DNA of 12,307 nt. Origin: Deinococcus marmoris DSM 12784 (lineage in GTDB: Bacteria; Deinococcota; Deinococci; Deinococcales; Deinococcaceae). Positions within the stretch are counted from its first letter, which is position 1. Each line of letters opens with the position of its first letter. The notes beneath the pieces are model-generated. The model saw only the letters and a program-made list of their open reading frames with translations. It was not told the DNA's origin and did no database searches. Both the position numbers and the translations under genes were made by a program. The stretch spans positions 1-12,307 of the forward strand of contig NZ_JNIV01000115.1 of assembly GCF_000701405.1 (NCBI RefSeq), read 5' to 3'. Shown here piece by piece: positions 1 through 7,393 of this stretch.

Positions 1-156
1 CTCCAGCCCACGGATGTAGAAGATTGGCGGGCTTTACGTCAAAGATTGGAAACCCGGCATGAATCCCGCCGCCTTCAGTCGCGGTTCCGACGAGCGCCCC
101 AGGCTTGCCTGGCTCAGCTTGAGGCAGACTGGGACAAGCTGATTTTGCCACCGTAG
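1..156 (+). CDS. C-terminal fragment of an unidentified protein
   Basis: Frame 1 is open from the window edge to a TAG stop at 154-156, giving the last 51 residues of a protein whose start lies outside the window. The tail is rich in Arg, Gln and Leu (for example DWRALRQRLE and LEADWDKLILPP) and looks alpha-helical and basic. I do not recognise a family; a transposase or other DNA-binding protein tail is possible but is only a guess. It converges on the SDR gene, with 33 bp between the two stop codons. A run of seven T follows the stop directly (157-163), but no convincing hairpin precedes it. Because only the end is visible, the chance that this is a random open frame cannot be excluded. Confidence 0.45.
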   Translation, partial: LQPTDVEDWRALRQRLETRHESRRLQSRFRRAPQACLAQLEADWDKLILPP

Positions 157-189
157 TTTTTTTCTGCTGCGTCTATTCGGACAAATGCT

Positions 190-948
190 TTAAACGGGCC
201 GCCCGGCCATCATGAAGCTGGCGGTCATGCCGCCGTCCACGGGCACGATGGCCCCGGTCATGAAACTGGCCTCTGCGCTGCCCAGGAAATAGACCACCTG
301 GGCCACTTCCTGCGGCGTGCCCAGGCGGCGCAGGGCGTGCAGATCCTCGTAATCGCGGCGGGTCGCGGGCGGATCGTCACTCTGCTCGATGCCCGCCAGC
401 AACCCTTCGGTGCTGATCGCGCCGGGGGCCACCGCATTGACCCGCAGGCCGCGCGGGGCCAGGTCCAGCGCCATCGCGCGGGTCAGGTTGACCAATCCGC
501 CCTTGCTGGCGGTGTAGGCCGCGTTGTCCTGTTCGGCAAACAACCCCTGCACCGAGGCCACGTTGACCACCGCGCCTCCCGGCGGCATCAGATCGATCAG
601 GGCGCGGGTCAGCAGCAATGGGGCCGTCAGGTTCACGTTCAGGGTTCTGGCCCAGCCGCGTTCGCTGACCTCCAGCACGCTGCCGTGCGCGCCTTGATAG
701 GCGGCGTTGTGGATCAGCACGTCCACGCCCCCCAGTTCGCGCGCCGCCCGCACGATGCGTTCGCGTCCGGCGGGGCTACTGACATCGGCCTTGACACGCC
801 CCTGGCCCTTGAGGGTGGGCGGCAGGGTCAGGTCCACGCTGAGGACCCTGGCCCCCCGTTCGGCGTACAGCGCCGCGATGGCCCGCCCGATGCCGCGCGC
901 CGCTCCGGTGACGACGACGTTCTGCTCCTGCTCCTGTGTTCTGGTCAT
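190..948 (-). CDS. Short-chain dehydrogenase/reductase (SDR), likely NAD-dependent
   Basis: A 252-residue classical SDR oxidoreductase, the usual length for the family. Visible are the cofactor glycine motif TGAARGIG at residues 14-21, Asp39 at the end of the second strand (VLSVDL), which favours NAD(H) over NADP(H), HNAA at 80-83 in place of the common NNAG, Asn114, and the catalytic Ser132, Tyr145 and Lys149 (YTASK). The C-terminus has the typical VPVDGG segment. The substrate cannot be deduced; relatives act on sugars, alcohols or 3-oxoacyl groups. The frame is open further upstream, but the extension is unlike the family and the SDR fold begins directly after this ATG. A GGAGG lies only 1 nt before the ATG, unusually close. 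No partner gene is obvious: 184 bp separate it from the GGDEF gene upstream. Confidence 0.9.
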   Translation of the reverse strand: MTRTQEQEQNVVVTGAARGIGRAIAALYAERGARVLSVDLTLPPTLKGQGRVKADVSSPAGRERIVRAARELGGVDVLIHNAAYQGAHGSVLEVSERGWARTLNVNLTAPLLLTRALIDLMPPGGAVVNVASVQGLFAEQDNAAYTASKGGLVNLTRAMALDLAPRGLRVNAVAPGAISTEGLLAGIEQSDDPPATRRDYEDLHALRRLGTPQEVAQVVYFLGSAEASFMTGAIVPVDGGMTASFMMAGRPV

Positions 949-1132
949 GCCTCCAGTGTCGTTGACGGCGGCCTGGATGCCCAGGAGTTTCAATGGACGG
1001 TCAAGTTGTGCCGCCCAGGGCCACAGTGCCATCGGATTGATGTGCAGGTGCGTCCCGGCCCCAGCTTCCGCACGTCTTCCACAGCCATCAGATCGTGCGC
1101 CAGCGTGGTGGGCTGATTCAGTTTCGCCCGGC

Positions 1133-2218
1133 TCAGGGTCCGGGGTGGACGTCATCACCGAAATCCAGGCCCCAGTCCACCTGATTGCCCACGATGCGCC
1201 GCCGTTTGGCGTGGTACATCCGGGTGTCGGCCAGCGACAGCCAGTCGTCGATGTTGCCGTCCGGTGGCGGGTGCGCCACGCCCCCCTGCAAGCAGATCGG
1301 GCCAGGGCCGGGGGGCCAGTCGGCAGCGCGCAGGGCGTGGGTCAGGCGGGTGGCCAGCATGTCCAGGCGCGCCTCCGGCTCCCACACCAGCAGCGCAAAT
1401 TCATCCCCGCTCAGGCGGAAGGCGGCGTCCGGGGCGGGGAAGGTCTGCTGGAGGACACGCCCCACCTCTGCCAGGACCTCGTCTCCCGTCTGGTGCCCGA
1501 AACTGTCGTTGATTCGTTTAAATTCATGGACATCGAGCATGACCAGGGCCAATTCCCGCCCCTGCTGGCGCGCTTTGTTCAGGCACAGGGGCACGCTGTG
1601 GTAAAAGGCCCGGCGGTTGGGCAGGCCCGTCAGCGCGTCCGTGTGGGCAAGCCGGCCCAGGTCCTCGCGCAGACTGGCATTTTCCAGCGCAATCGAGACG
1701 TGCTGGGCCAGCAGTTCCAGAAATTCCAGATCGGTGCCGTCAAAGGCCCTGGCCTCGTAACTCTGGATCGATAGCACGCCCGTTTGCTGGCCCCGGACCT
1801 CCAGTGGCACGAACAGCATGGACAGGGCCAGGCGGTCCGGCGGTCCATCCTCCTCACCCGGTTCCAGAACCACGCGGTCGTCCACCACCCGCCGGATGCG
1901 GACCGGATGTTTGTCCAGGTAGGCGGGGAAATCGGGAATGCAGAGGGACCCGCCGCGCAGCACACTCTCGATCAGGCCCTCGGGGTAAAAGGGCAGATGG
2001 TGGGTGTAGCGCCTTTCTTCCCGGTACAACTCCCAGCACCAGTCGCCGTCCGGTTGCCGCAGGGCCAGCAGGGTGATGTGGGCCGGGAACAACGTGCCAG
2101 CCTGCCGGTGGACCTCCTGCACCACTGCCTCTACCTCGTGGCTGCTGCGGGCCAGCGACGCCAGCACCTGTACCAACTGGTGATAGCGGACGAGCAGGGT
2201 TGTCTCGGTTCTCGGCAT
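1133..2218 (-). CDS. GAF-GGDEF diguanylate cyclase
   Basis: A 361-residue predicted cytoplasmic signalling protein with a GAF-like sensor domain (about residues 15-185) and a GGDEF domain (about 190-350) that would make c-di-GMP from two GTP. The GGDEF part shows [12 protein letters not shown], the metal-binding stretch [15 protein letters not shown] with the first Asp kept and the second position His, the active-site loop as SGDEF, and a C-terminal [16 protein letters not shown] is a tolerated variant, so activity is likely but not certain. The inhibitory I-site RxxD reads PAPD, so the Arg is missing and classical product inhibition is not expected. The start is chosen because GGAG lies 7 nt upstream and the GAF region begins just after; the frame is open another 38 codons upstream without family-like sequence. 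Its upstream neighbour is an HD-GYP phosphodiesterase on the same strand. Confidence 0.9.
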   Translation of the reverse strand: MPRTETTLLVRYHQLVQVLASLARSSHEVEAVVQEVHRQAGTLFPAHITLLALRQPDGDWCWELYREERRYTHHLPFYPEGLIESVLRGGSLCIPDFPAYLDKHPVRIRRVVDDRVVLEPGEEDGPPDRLALSMLFVPLEVRGQQTGVLSIQSYEARAFDGTDLEFLELLAQHVSIALENASLREDLGRLAHTDALTGLPNRRAFYHSVPLCLNKARQQGRELALVMLDVHEFKRINDSFGHQTGDEVLAEVGRVLQQTFPAPDAAFRLSGDEFALLVWEPEARLDMLATRLTHALRAADWPPGPGPICLQGGVAHPPPDGNIDDWLSLADTRMYHAKRRRIVGNQVDWGLDFGDDVHPGP

Positions 2219-2365
2219 GGACGGACTCCAGAGTTCGGTAGGCGGGCCGGACGGCAGCGGGCAGGTAGGGGCAATCAATGAAGGCAGTTGGCAAAAGCGG
2301 TCAGGGTGTGAATGTGCGCCGTAGTCTCTCATCCTGGCCGCAGGACTGTCTTACGAGGATTCCGT

Positions 2366-2384
2366 CTGTTTCGTTAACAAACAG
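2366..2384. repeat. 19-bp near-palindrome in the repeat
   Basis: CTGTTTCGTTAACAAACAG is symmetric except for one position pair (C at 2372, A at 2378). It lies about 150 bp upstream of the GGDEF start and at the edge of the long repeat copy. The equivalent site in the copy near 4861 (AATTCGTTTGTTTCGCG) keeps only the left arm. It could be an operator or simply a hairpin of the repeat. Confidence 0.45.
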
Positions 2385-2478
2385 GGATAGCTCCGGTTTG
2401 CCAGTTCCACGCCCGGAACCTGTTTCCCTGCTTCTCGCTCTCGTCATGAACAGACTGTCGTCGTGAAATGGCAGCCCT

Positions 2479-2495
2479 ATGGGGCGACTCCCCAT
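2479..2495. repeat. Perfect 6-bp hairpin with 5-nt loop
   Basis: ATGGGG, loop CGACT, CCCCAT. The hairpin is in the stretch of the long repeat copy that the shorter copy lacks. No T-run follows on either strand, so it is not a standard terminator. Confidence 0.5.
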
Positions 2496-2707
2496 GACTT
2501 GCAAAGCTCCGCAGGAGAGGACGCTCTTCCACGAAGCTTTTCAAGTCTGCTGGCGCAGCTCTGCGGGTCCCGCTCAGATTTCCACCGTTTTTGCACATGT
2601 ATTCAATCGGAGTCCGTATTGCGTCAGGAATTCACTGATCTGTCCTGGACCAGGCACACGCTCCCCCGGTCTCAGGGCCTCCGTAACTCCCTCAACCGCA
2701 ACCAGGA

Positions 2708-3799
2708 TCAATGGGCGCGGTCCTGGTCCCCAGTCATCACCTGGATGAACAGGCGCGTCAGTTCTGGATCGAAATGCCGCCCCGCCTGCGTCCCGATCTC
2801 GGCCAGTGCCGCCTCTGTCGTCCAGGCGGCCTTGTAGGGCCGCTCGCTGGTCAGGGCGTCGTACACGTCGCACAGCGCGAACAGGCGGCCTGCCAGGCTG
2901 ATCGCGCTGCCCGCCTTGCCCGCCGGGTAGCCCTGACCGTCCCAGCGTTCGTGGTGATCCGCGACCACCTCCAGCGCTGTGGCTGGCAGAAAGCACAGCG
3001 CCGTGGCAAAGCGCACGCCCTCACGTACATGCGAGCGCATCACCGCCCATTCCCTGGCGTCCAGTGGGCCGGGCTTGAGCAGCACCGCGTCAGGAATGGC
3101 GATCTTGCCGATGTCGTGCAGGTACCCGCCCCACCGCAGCGCCCGGATCTGGGACGGTGACCAGCACAGCGCCCCCGCCAGCCGTATCGCCAGAGCGGTC
3201 ACGCGGTCCGTGTGGCCCTTGGTCTCGCCGTCGCGCACCTCCAGCGCCAGCCCCATGGCCCGCAGCGCCGACTCCCGCGCGTCGCTGGCCTGCTCGTCGG
3301 CGGCCAGTCGGCCCGCCAGCCCGGCGATGGTGCCAGAAACCAGACTGAAGATGGCGGCCTCCTCCATCTGCCAGACGTGCGGCGTGAAGGTATACATCAA
3401 AAAGGCCCCCAGCAATTCGCCGTCCCTGGCCCGCACGGGCGAGGCGGCCAGACTGGCGATGCCCACCGTGGTGAAGCCGACGGTGAGGGTGTCGCAGAGC
3501 GTGACGATGTCGTCGAAGAACAGGCAGCCGGGGGTGTCTTCCAGCGCCAGCATCAGCGGAGTCTGGAGGGGCAGCCCCCGACTGACCAGGTCCTCGACAC
3601 GGGCAGTCTGCGGCATCTCCCCTGAGGTTGCGCGCACACGGTAACTCCGCTCCTGGGCGCAGGTGACCTGGACATAAGCCGCGCCCACGGCGGCGGTGCG
3701 GGTGATGAGGTACTCCAGCGTGGGGGTGACGCCCTGTTCCAGCGTGCTGGCAGAGAAGACTTGCTGGGTCAGGTCCAGCACCGATTGGGCCGCCAGCAT
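2708..3799 (-). CDS. GAF-like/HD-GYP c-di-GMP phosphodiesterase
   Basis: A 363-residue protein with an N-terminal GAF-like sensor (about residues 5-165) and a C-terminal HD-GYP domain (about 175-350) that hydrolyses c-di-GMP. Seen are GETKGHTDRVT (His196), the HD pair in LHDIGKIAIPD (228-229), SHVREG, HHERWDGQGYP (HHE 282-284, GYP 290-292), DVYDALTSERPYK and HFDPEL. All residues expected for metal binding and for the GYP motif are present, so the enzyme should be active. The chosen ATG has AGGGA 7 nt upstream. An ATG at 3862 is the main alternative; the frame stays open to 4000 through the G/C tract, which would add an unlikely Pro-rich leader. Next downstream on the same strand is the GGDEF gene, 489 bp away, so the two probably act on the same c-di-GMP pool without being tightly co-transcribed. 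Confidence 0.9.
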   Translation of the reverse strand: MLAAQSVLDLTQQVFSASTLEQGVTPTLEYLITRTAAVGAAYVQVTCAQERSYRVRATSGEMPQTARVEDLVSRGLPLQTPLMLALEDTPGCLFFDDIVTLCDTLTVGFTTVGIASLAASPVRARDGELLGAFLMYTFTPHVWQMEEAAIFSLVSGTIAGLAGRLAADEQASDARESALRAMGLALEVRDGETKGHTDRVTALAIRLAGALCWSPSQIRALRWGGYLHDIGKIAIPDAVLLKPGPLDAREWAVMRSHVREGVRFATALCFLPATALEVVADHHERWDGQGYPAGKAGSAISLAGRLFALCDVYDALTSERPYKAAWTTEAALAEIGTQAGRHFDPELTRLFIQVMTGDQDRAH

Positions 3800-3917
3800 G
3801 CGTACGTCCCTGGCCGGCGTCGGGCCATGACCACGGTTGGCGTGGCGTTCAGCGGGAAGCATGGCCCCAGCATCGTGGAACGTGCCTTTCACGGTTCTCA
3901 CAGCAGACCAGCCCAAA

Positions 3918-3949
3918 GGGGGGCGGGGGGGGGCGGGGGGGGGCGGGGG
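3918..3949 (+). repeat. G-run tract, candidate G-quadruplex
   Basis: On the plus strand the runs are G6, C, G9, C, G9, C, G5, with single-base separators. Four long G runs with 1-nt loops are the ideal pattern for a very stable parallel quadruplex. The tract lies 119 bp upstream of the chosen HD-GYP start, and the G-rich strand is the template for that gene. Long homopolymers of this kind also slip during replication and are prone to sequencing error, so the exact lengths are uncertain. Confidence 0.8.
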
Positions 3950-4076
3950 TGCTAGCCGGCCCCATCCATCCAGCATCACTTCCCCCTGATGCCGGGCCAC
4001 TTGTCACCGTCATCAGGAGTGGCAATGGTTTCAGGCGGAGTCCATCTCGCTCAACTCAAATCGCTTGGAGCAACGG

Positions 4077-4094
4077 TTCAATCGGAATCTGTCT
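4077..4094 (-). repeat. Short, diverged copy of the 18-bp repeat end
   Basis: TTCAATCGGAATCTGTCT matches 15 of 18 bases of the end block found at 2602-2619 and 4986-5003. Its last base is the first plus-strand base of the stop codon of the DUF2726 gene, the same register as at the MATE gene. The bases before it (about 4034-4076) show only a weak echo, GGCGGAGTCCATC. The rest of 3800-4093 holds the upstream region of the HD-GYP gene and the G tract; I see no gene in it. Confidence 0.6.
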
Positions 4095-4675
4095 CAGCCT
4101 ATCGACGGGTCGGCCCACTCGCGCTCGGCGGGCCGCAGGTGTTGCCACAGCAATGCTTCCAGGCTGGCCTGCGTATGGTCTTCCTCTGCGCGCAGGCGCA
4201 GCAGCAGCAGACCCGCGCTGCGAAAAGCCAGGTTCTTGGCTTCATCGCGGCGGTGCTGTTCGGTGTGGTTGGCGTTCCTGCCGCCCAGTTCGATGGCGGC
4301 CACTGGACGGTGGCCGTCCAGCACCACGATCAGAAAGTCGATGTGTTCGTCACGCAGGCTGGCGAGGGCGGCCTGCTGCGGGGGCAGGGCGGCGACGATC
4401 ACGAACAGATCGTAGAGCCGCACGTTGGGAAAGGCCCGGTAACCGGGGGGTAGTGCCTGTTCCAGGGTGCGGAAGAATGCGCCCTCGCTGAGGCTGAAAA
4501 ATGGACTCCGGGTCTCGACGGCCAGATGCGGCGGCAGCGCGTCTTCCAGAGGGTCGGCAGCGGCAGGCACCGGCACCGGCGCTCCCGGACGGCTGGACGC
4601 CTGACGGCCATACCCGATCCGCAGCAGCATCGCCGCAGCGACACCCGCCAGCAGACCGAGCAGGAAGAGGACCAT
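4094..4675 (-). CDS. Membrane-anchored DUF2726 protein
   Basis: A 193-residue protein. Residues 1-17 (MVLFLLGLLAGVAAAML) form one membrane segment or uncleaved signal anchor, followed by a short Pro/Ala linker and a DUF2726 domain (about 55-175). The domain shows ALPPGYRAFPNVRLYDLFVI, HIDFLIVVLDGHRPVAAIEL, and a later AGLLLLRLRAEE. DUF2726 is related to the restriction-endonuclease-like fold; the pattern DFLIV plus AAIEL fits its core Asp and Glu positions. Whether this protein cuts nucleic acid is unknown. The ATG was chosen because TACCAT, a -10 type hexamer, sits 6 nt before it. A GTG at 4690 is the alternative. Its 3' end abuts a short repeat copy. Confidence 0.75.
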   Translation of the reverse strand: MVLFLLGLLAGVAAAMLLRIGYGRQASSRPGAPVPVPAAADPLEDALPPHLAVETRSPFFSLSEGAFFRTLEQALPPGYRAFPNVRLYDLFVIVAALPPQQAALASLRDEHIDFLIVVLDGHRPVAAIELGGRNANHTEQHRRDEAKNLAFRSAGLLLLRLRAEEDHTQASLEALLWQHLRPAEREWADPSIG

Positions 4676-4681
4676 TCTCCG

Positions 4682-4687
4682 ATGGTA
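4682..4687 (-). promoter_or_regulatory. Candidate -10 box, leaderless start
   Basis: TACCAT on the minus strand fits TANNNT and ends 6 nt before the ATG of the DUF2726 gene. A GGAG also lies 1-2 nt before the ATG, too close for normal use. No clear -35 was found. Confidence 0.4.
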
Positions 4688-4734
4688 CACAGGCGGTCAT
4701 GACAGCGCTCTAGCGGACGGGTGTTTTAAGGATT

Positions 4735-4766
4735 CAGAATCGAGAAGAGGGCAGAATTGAGAAGGG
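4735..4766. repeat. Two tandem imperfect 15-17 bp repeats
   Basis: CAGAATCGAGAAGAGGG at 4735-4751 is followed directly by CAGAATTGAGAAGGG at 4752-4766. They lie about 60-90 bp upstream of the DUF2726 start. They could be a protein-binding site or a small duplication; nothing else supports either. Confidence 0.45.
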
Positions 4767-4858
4767 CATCCACGCTCAAGTGCGGACCCCGAGACCGCCC
4801 ATGAAACCGGGAGGGAACTCAACACCTTTCGGCCCATCCAGCACCGCACCTGGTGCCC

Positions 4859-5003
4859 GGAATTCGTTTGTTTCGCGTAGAGACCGGGAAAGCGCAGGTT
4901 TCCACACCCGCAACCCGTTCTCCTCCTTCTCGCTCTGCTTGGCAGCTTTGCAGGTCTGCTCGGATCACACTTGGTTTCAACACCTTTCAATCGGAGTCCG
5001 TAT
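4859..5003 (-). repeat. Mosaic intergenic repeat, short copy (SNR-like)
   Basis: This is the second long member of the repeat family and occupies the space downstream of the MATE gene. It begins GGAATTCGTTTGTTTCG, contains the CTTCTCGCTCT block at 4926-4936, then AGCTTTGCAGGTCTGCTCGG, and ends with the 18-mer TTCAATCGGAGTCCGTAT (4986-5003). The last base of the 18-mer is the first plus-strand base of the MATE stop codon. On the minus strand the gene therefore ends TGA and the repeat runs on as TACGGACTCCGATTGAA. A 5-bp stem GCACC/GGTGC at 4841-4856 lies just outside. I see no gene in 4676-5002. Confidence 0.75.
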
Positions 5004-6406
5004 CAGTGGGCCGCCACAACCTCTTTGCCGCGCTGCTCCAGCGCCAGCTTGTCCCAGTTCACGCGCCGCCGCCGCCACTCGAAGATGCCCACCTTGACGA
5101 TTTCTTCCAGGCCGCGCGCTATGAATACTCCCCAGACGCCCAGCGGCGTGTACAGCCCCAATGTGACCGCCAGTGGCAGCCCCACCACGAACGCGCCCAC
5201 CACATCCCCGAGGATGATGCCCTTGCCGTCGCCCGCGCTGGGCAGGATGCCGCCGCCCACGATCATGTTGCGGACCTTGAAAATCTGGGTGCTGGCGTTG
5301 ATCAGAATGCCGATCACGGCGATGTTCTGCACGGCCCCGCCCACCTTGGGAAACAGGCCGGGGACGATCAGCGCGCTCAGGGCGAACAGTGCCCCAAAGC
5401 CCAGGCCCGTGATCAGCCCGGCGCGCGATATGCGGGCCAGCCACAGTTGCGCCCCCGCCGCGTCCCCCTGCCCCAGCGAACGCCCAATGAATACGGTGGC
5501 CGCGCTCATCAGGCCAAACGAGCCGACGATGAAGATGCCCTCCAGCGTCGCCACGATCTGACTGGCTGCCAGGGCCACCGTGCCGACGCGGGCGAAGACG
5601 GCAGCGTACATGAAGTTGCCCAGGCTCCACACGAATTCCGTGAAGGCCAGCGGCGCGCTCAGGGCGATCAGCGGCCCGGCGATGGCGCGCAGGGCGGCGC
5701 GACTTGGAAATTGCAGGGCGGCCAGATGGCGCGGCCCGTACACCTGATAGGCCAGCAGCAGGGCCTTGAGGCCGTTGGCGAGAACCAGTGCCCACGCCGC
5801 CCCCACCACGCCCAGCTCTGGCAGCGGGCCGACGCCGAAGACCAGCCCGTAGGCGGCCAGACTTTCTACCACCACCGTGAAACTGGTGACCACCAGCGGC
5901 GTGCGGGCGTGCCCCAGCGAGCGCAGCGCCCCGCTGAAGATCCAGCCCAGCACCCCCGGGACAAGGGCCAGCATCCCCACCTGCATGTACGGCACGGCGG
6001 TGCGGGTCACGTCCTCCGCGCCGCCCGCCAGCCGCAGCAGCGTGTCGGCGTTCAGGATGATCGGCACGGTCAGCGCGCCCGCCAGCACCAGACTGACCAC
6101 CAATGTCACGCTCAGGGTCTGGTTGACGCCCGCGCTGTCGTTGGCCCCGGCCCGCCGCGCGATCAGGATGCTGGTTCCCGATCCCAGCGCCCCCAGCGTC
6201 ACGAAAAACAGGAAGCTGAGGCTGCCGGTCAGGCCCACCGCCGCCACCGCCACCGCCCCCAGCGCCCCCACGATGACCTGGTTGATAAAGGTCAGCAGCA
6301 GTTGAATCACCATCTCCAGACTGACGGGGACGGCAATGGAGGCGATCTCGCGCATGGGCGACTTAATCGTTTCAGACGGTGGAGAAAAGGTGGGGATGGC
6401 AGACAT
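5003..6406 (-). CDS. MATE-family multidrug efflux transporter
   Basis: A 467-residue inner-membrane protein with about 12 hydrophobic segments in two related halves, the standard length and layout of MATE exporters, which use a Na+ or H+ gradient to expel cationic or organic compounds. Typical family stretches are [21 protein letters not shown] near the N-terminus, [14 protein letters not shown] after the second segment, and [21 protein letters not shown] in the matching place of the second half. The substrate cannot be read from sequence. The start has no Shine-Dalgarno, but TAATCT ends 8 nt before the ATG, suggesting a leaderless mRNA; an ATG at 6355 is the alternative. It is not tightly joined to the MBL gene upstream (88 bp gap). 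The stop codon runs directly into a repeat copy. Confidence 0.92.
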   Translation of the reverse strand: MSAIPTFSPPSETIKSPMREIASIAVPVSLEMVIQLLLTFINQVIVGALGAVAVAAVGLTGSLSFLFFVTLGALGSGTSILIARRAGANDSAGVNQTLSVTLVVSLVLAGALTVPIILNADTLLRLAGGAEDVTRTAVPYMQVGMLALVPGVLGWIFSGALRSLGHARTPLVVTSFTVVVESLAAYGLVFGVGPLPELGVVGAAWALVLANGLKALLLAYQVYGPRHLAALQFPSRAALRAIAGPLIALSAPLAFTEFVWSLGNFMYAAVFARVGTVALAASQIVATLEGIFIVGSFGLMSAATVFIGRSLGQGDAAGAQLWLARISRAGLITGLGFGALFALSALIVPGLFPKVGGAVQNIAVIGILINASTQIFKVRNMIVGGGILPSAGDGKGIILGDVVGAFVVGLPLAVTLGLYTPLGVWGVFIARGLEEIVKVGIFEWRRRRVNWDKLALEQRGKEVVAAH

Positions 6407-6414
6407 AACGCGCC

Positions 6415-6420
6415 AGATTA
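6415..6420 (-). promoter_or_regulatory. Candidate -10 box of the MATE gene
   Basis: TAATCT (minus strand) lies 8 nt before the ATG. A weak -35 candidate TTGTTC lies 15 bp upstream of it. The short distance implies an mRNA that begins at or very near the start codon. Confidence 0.5.
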
Positions 6421-6494
6421 CACCTTTCAGGGCCGGAACAAATCAGCCAGATGGCGGAGGGTGGATCAGGCGGTCAGCCACGCCTTTCCCCTCG

Positions 6495-7355
6495 CTATTT
6501 CTGAAGCTCTCCTGCGTCCGGCACGGCCACGAAGCCGCCCTTCGGATTCTCCTGCAAGCGGGCGAACGGCGTGCGCGGATCGTGCGGGGTGCAGATGAGC
6601 GCGCCCTGCTCGAACCACTGCGGCAGGTACTTTTTGCGAGTCTCCAACGTGGTCACGGGGTACAGGTCATAGCCCATGATGTACGGCGTGGGCGTGTGGG
6701 CCAGGGTGGGAATCAGGTCCGCCACGTACACCAGCGTCTGACCGCCACTTTGCAACACGACGCCCTGCTGGCCCAGATTGTGGCCGGGCAGCGGCAGCAC
6801 GCTCAGGCCGGGTCGCAGTTCGTGTTCGCCGTCGATCAGATCGAACAGTCCGGCGTCCGCGATAGGCTCGAACGTGTCCGGTACGTAGCTGGCGCGGCTG
6901 CGCTCGTGGGTGTGGCGGGCATCGTCCAGCTCGCGCTTTTGCACGGCGTAACGGGCGTTGGGAAACGTCGGCTCGTTCAGCGCGGTGGTGTTGCGCCCGG
7001 CGTGATCGAAGTGCAGGTGGGTGTTGATTACCAGATGGATGTCGTCCGGGGACAGGCCCGCGTTTTGCAGGCCCCGGAACACCGTCTCGTCGCGGTCCAG
7101 ACCGTAGATCGACTCGAACTTCTCGCCGCCCCGGTCCCAGAAACCGGTCTCGATCAGGATGTTTTCTCCGCCCAACTGGATCAGCAGTGGGTTGATCCGC
7201 AGGGCAATCCGGTTCTGCTCGTCTGCCGGGGCCACCCGCTCCCACAGCGCCTTGGGCACGCTGCCGAACATCGCGCCGCCGTCCAAACCAAAGCTGGCGT
7301 CCGTGAGACTGGTGACCCGTACTGTGCCGATCTGCCGCATGTGATTCCAAACCAT
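6495..7355 (-). CDS. MBL-fold metallo-hydrolase
   Basis: A 286-residue metallo-beta-lactamase-fold protein. The dinuclear zinc site is complete: HLHFDHAG at 113-120 (His113, His115, Asp117, His118), His192 in PLPGHNLGQQG, Asp213 in YVADLIPT, and His258 near the C-terminus. Length and motif spacing fit the stand-alone hydrolase group that contains lactonases and related esterases; an N-acyl-homoserine lactonase-like activity is possible, but the substrate is not determined. No signal peptide is seen, so it should be cytoplasmic. The ATG is supported by TAGTCT 6 nt upstream, with no Shine-Dalgarno, and the 38-bp gap to the GNAT gene upstream is just large enough for this promoter. Confidence 0.88.
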   Translation of the reverse strand: MVWNHMRQIGTVRVTSLTDASFGLDGGAMFGSVPKALWERVAPADEQNRIALRINPLLIQLGGENILIETGFWDRGGEKFESIYGLDRDETVFRGLQNAGLSPDDIHLVINTHLHFDHAGRNTTALNEPTFPNARYAVQKRELDDARHTHERSRASYVPDTFEPIADAGLFDLIDGEHELRPGLSVLPLPGHNLGQQGVVLQSGGQTLVYVADLIPTLAHTPTPYIMGYDLYPVTTLETRKKYLPQWFEQGALICTPHDPRTPFARLQENPKGGFVAVPDAGELQK

Positions 7356-7361
7356 CGGGCC

Positions 7362-7367
7362 AGACTA
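7362..7367 (-). promoter_or_regulatory. Candidate -10 box of the MBL gene
   Basis: TAGTCT on the minus strand ends exactly 6 nt before the ATG, in the short gap after the GNAT gene. There is no Shine-Dalgarno between box and ATG, which points to leaderless translation. Confidence 0.55.
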
Positions 7368-7393
7368 ACAAACGTTAGGTAGCGGATGGTCGG

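Larger units (their letters stand above)
2357..2619 (-). repeat. Mosaic intergenic repeat, long copy (SNR-like)
   Basis: This fills most of the 489-bp gap between the HD-GYP and GGDEF genes. It shares blocks in the same order with the copy at 4859-5003: a start like GATTCCGTCTGTTTCG, a block CTTCTCGCTCT (about 2431-2441), a block near AAGTCTGCTGGCGCAG, and the 18-mer TTCAATCGGAGTCCGTAT (2602-2619), which is identical in both. About 100 bp of extra sequence lies in the middle. It contains two dyads: a near-palindrome at 2366-2384 and a perfect 6-bp hairpin at 2479-2495. Mosaic noncoding repeats of this kind are known in Deinococcus as SNRs; assignment to a named class is inference. No gene was found in 2219-2707. 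Confidence 0.75.

Noticed and set aside
123..163. Possible terminator after the first gene (GGCA/TGCC stem and T7)
   Set aside because: The stem is only 4 bp with a large loop and is separated from the T-run; not a convincing intrinsic terminator.
999..1004. TTGACC on the minus strand as a -35 box for the SDR gene
   Set aside because: No -10 hexamer lies 16-18 bp downstream.
707..1774. Long plus-strand open frame opposite the SDR and GGDEF genes
   Set aside because: It is antisense to two clear families, has low-complexity Arg/Pro/Ala composition and matches no domain; it is a by-product of high GC.
3800..4000. N-terminal extension of the HD-GYP protein with a poly-proline stretch
   Set aside because: The prolines come from the G/C tract, the extension is unlike the family, and ATG 3799 has a better ribosome binding site.
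4853..6598. 581-codon plus-strand open frame opposite the MATE gene
   Set aside because: The translation is a Gln/His/Arg/Pro-rich string without domains, and it lies antisense to a convincing 12-segment transporter.
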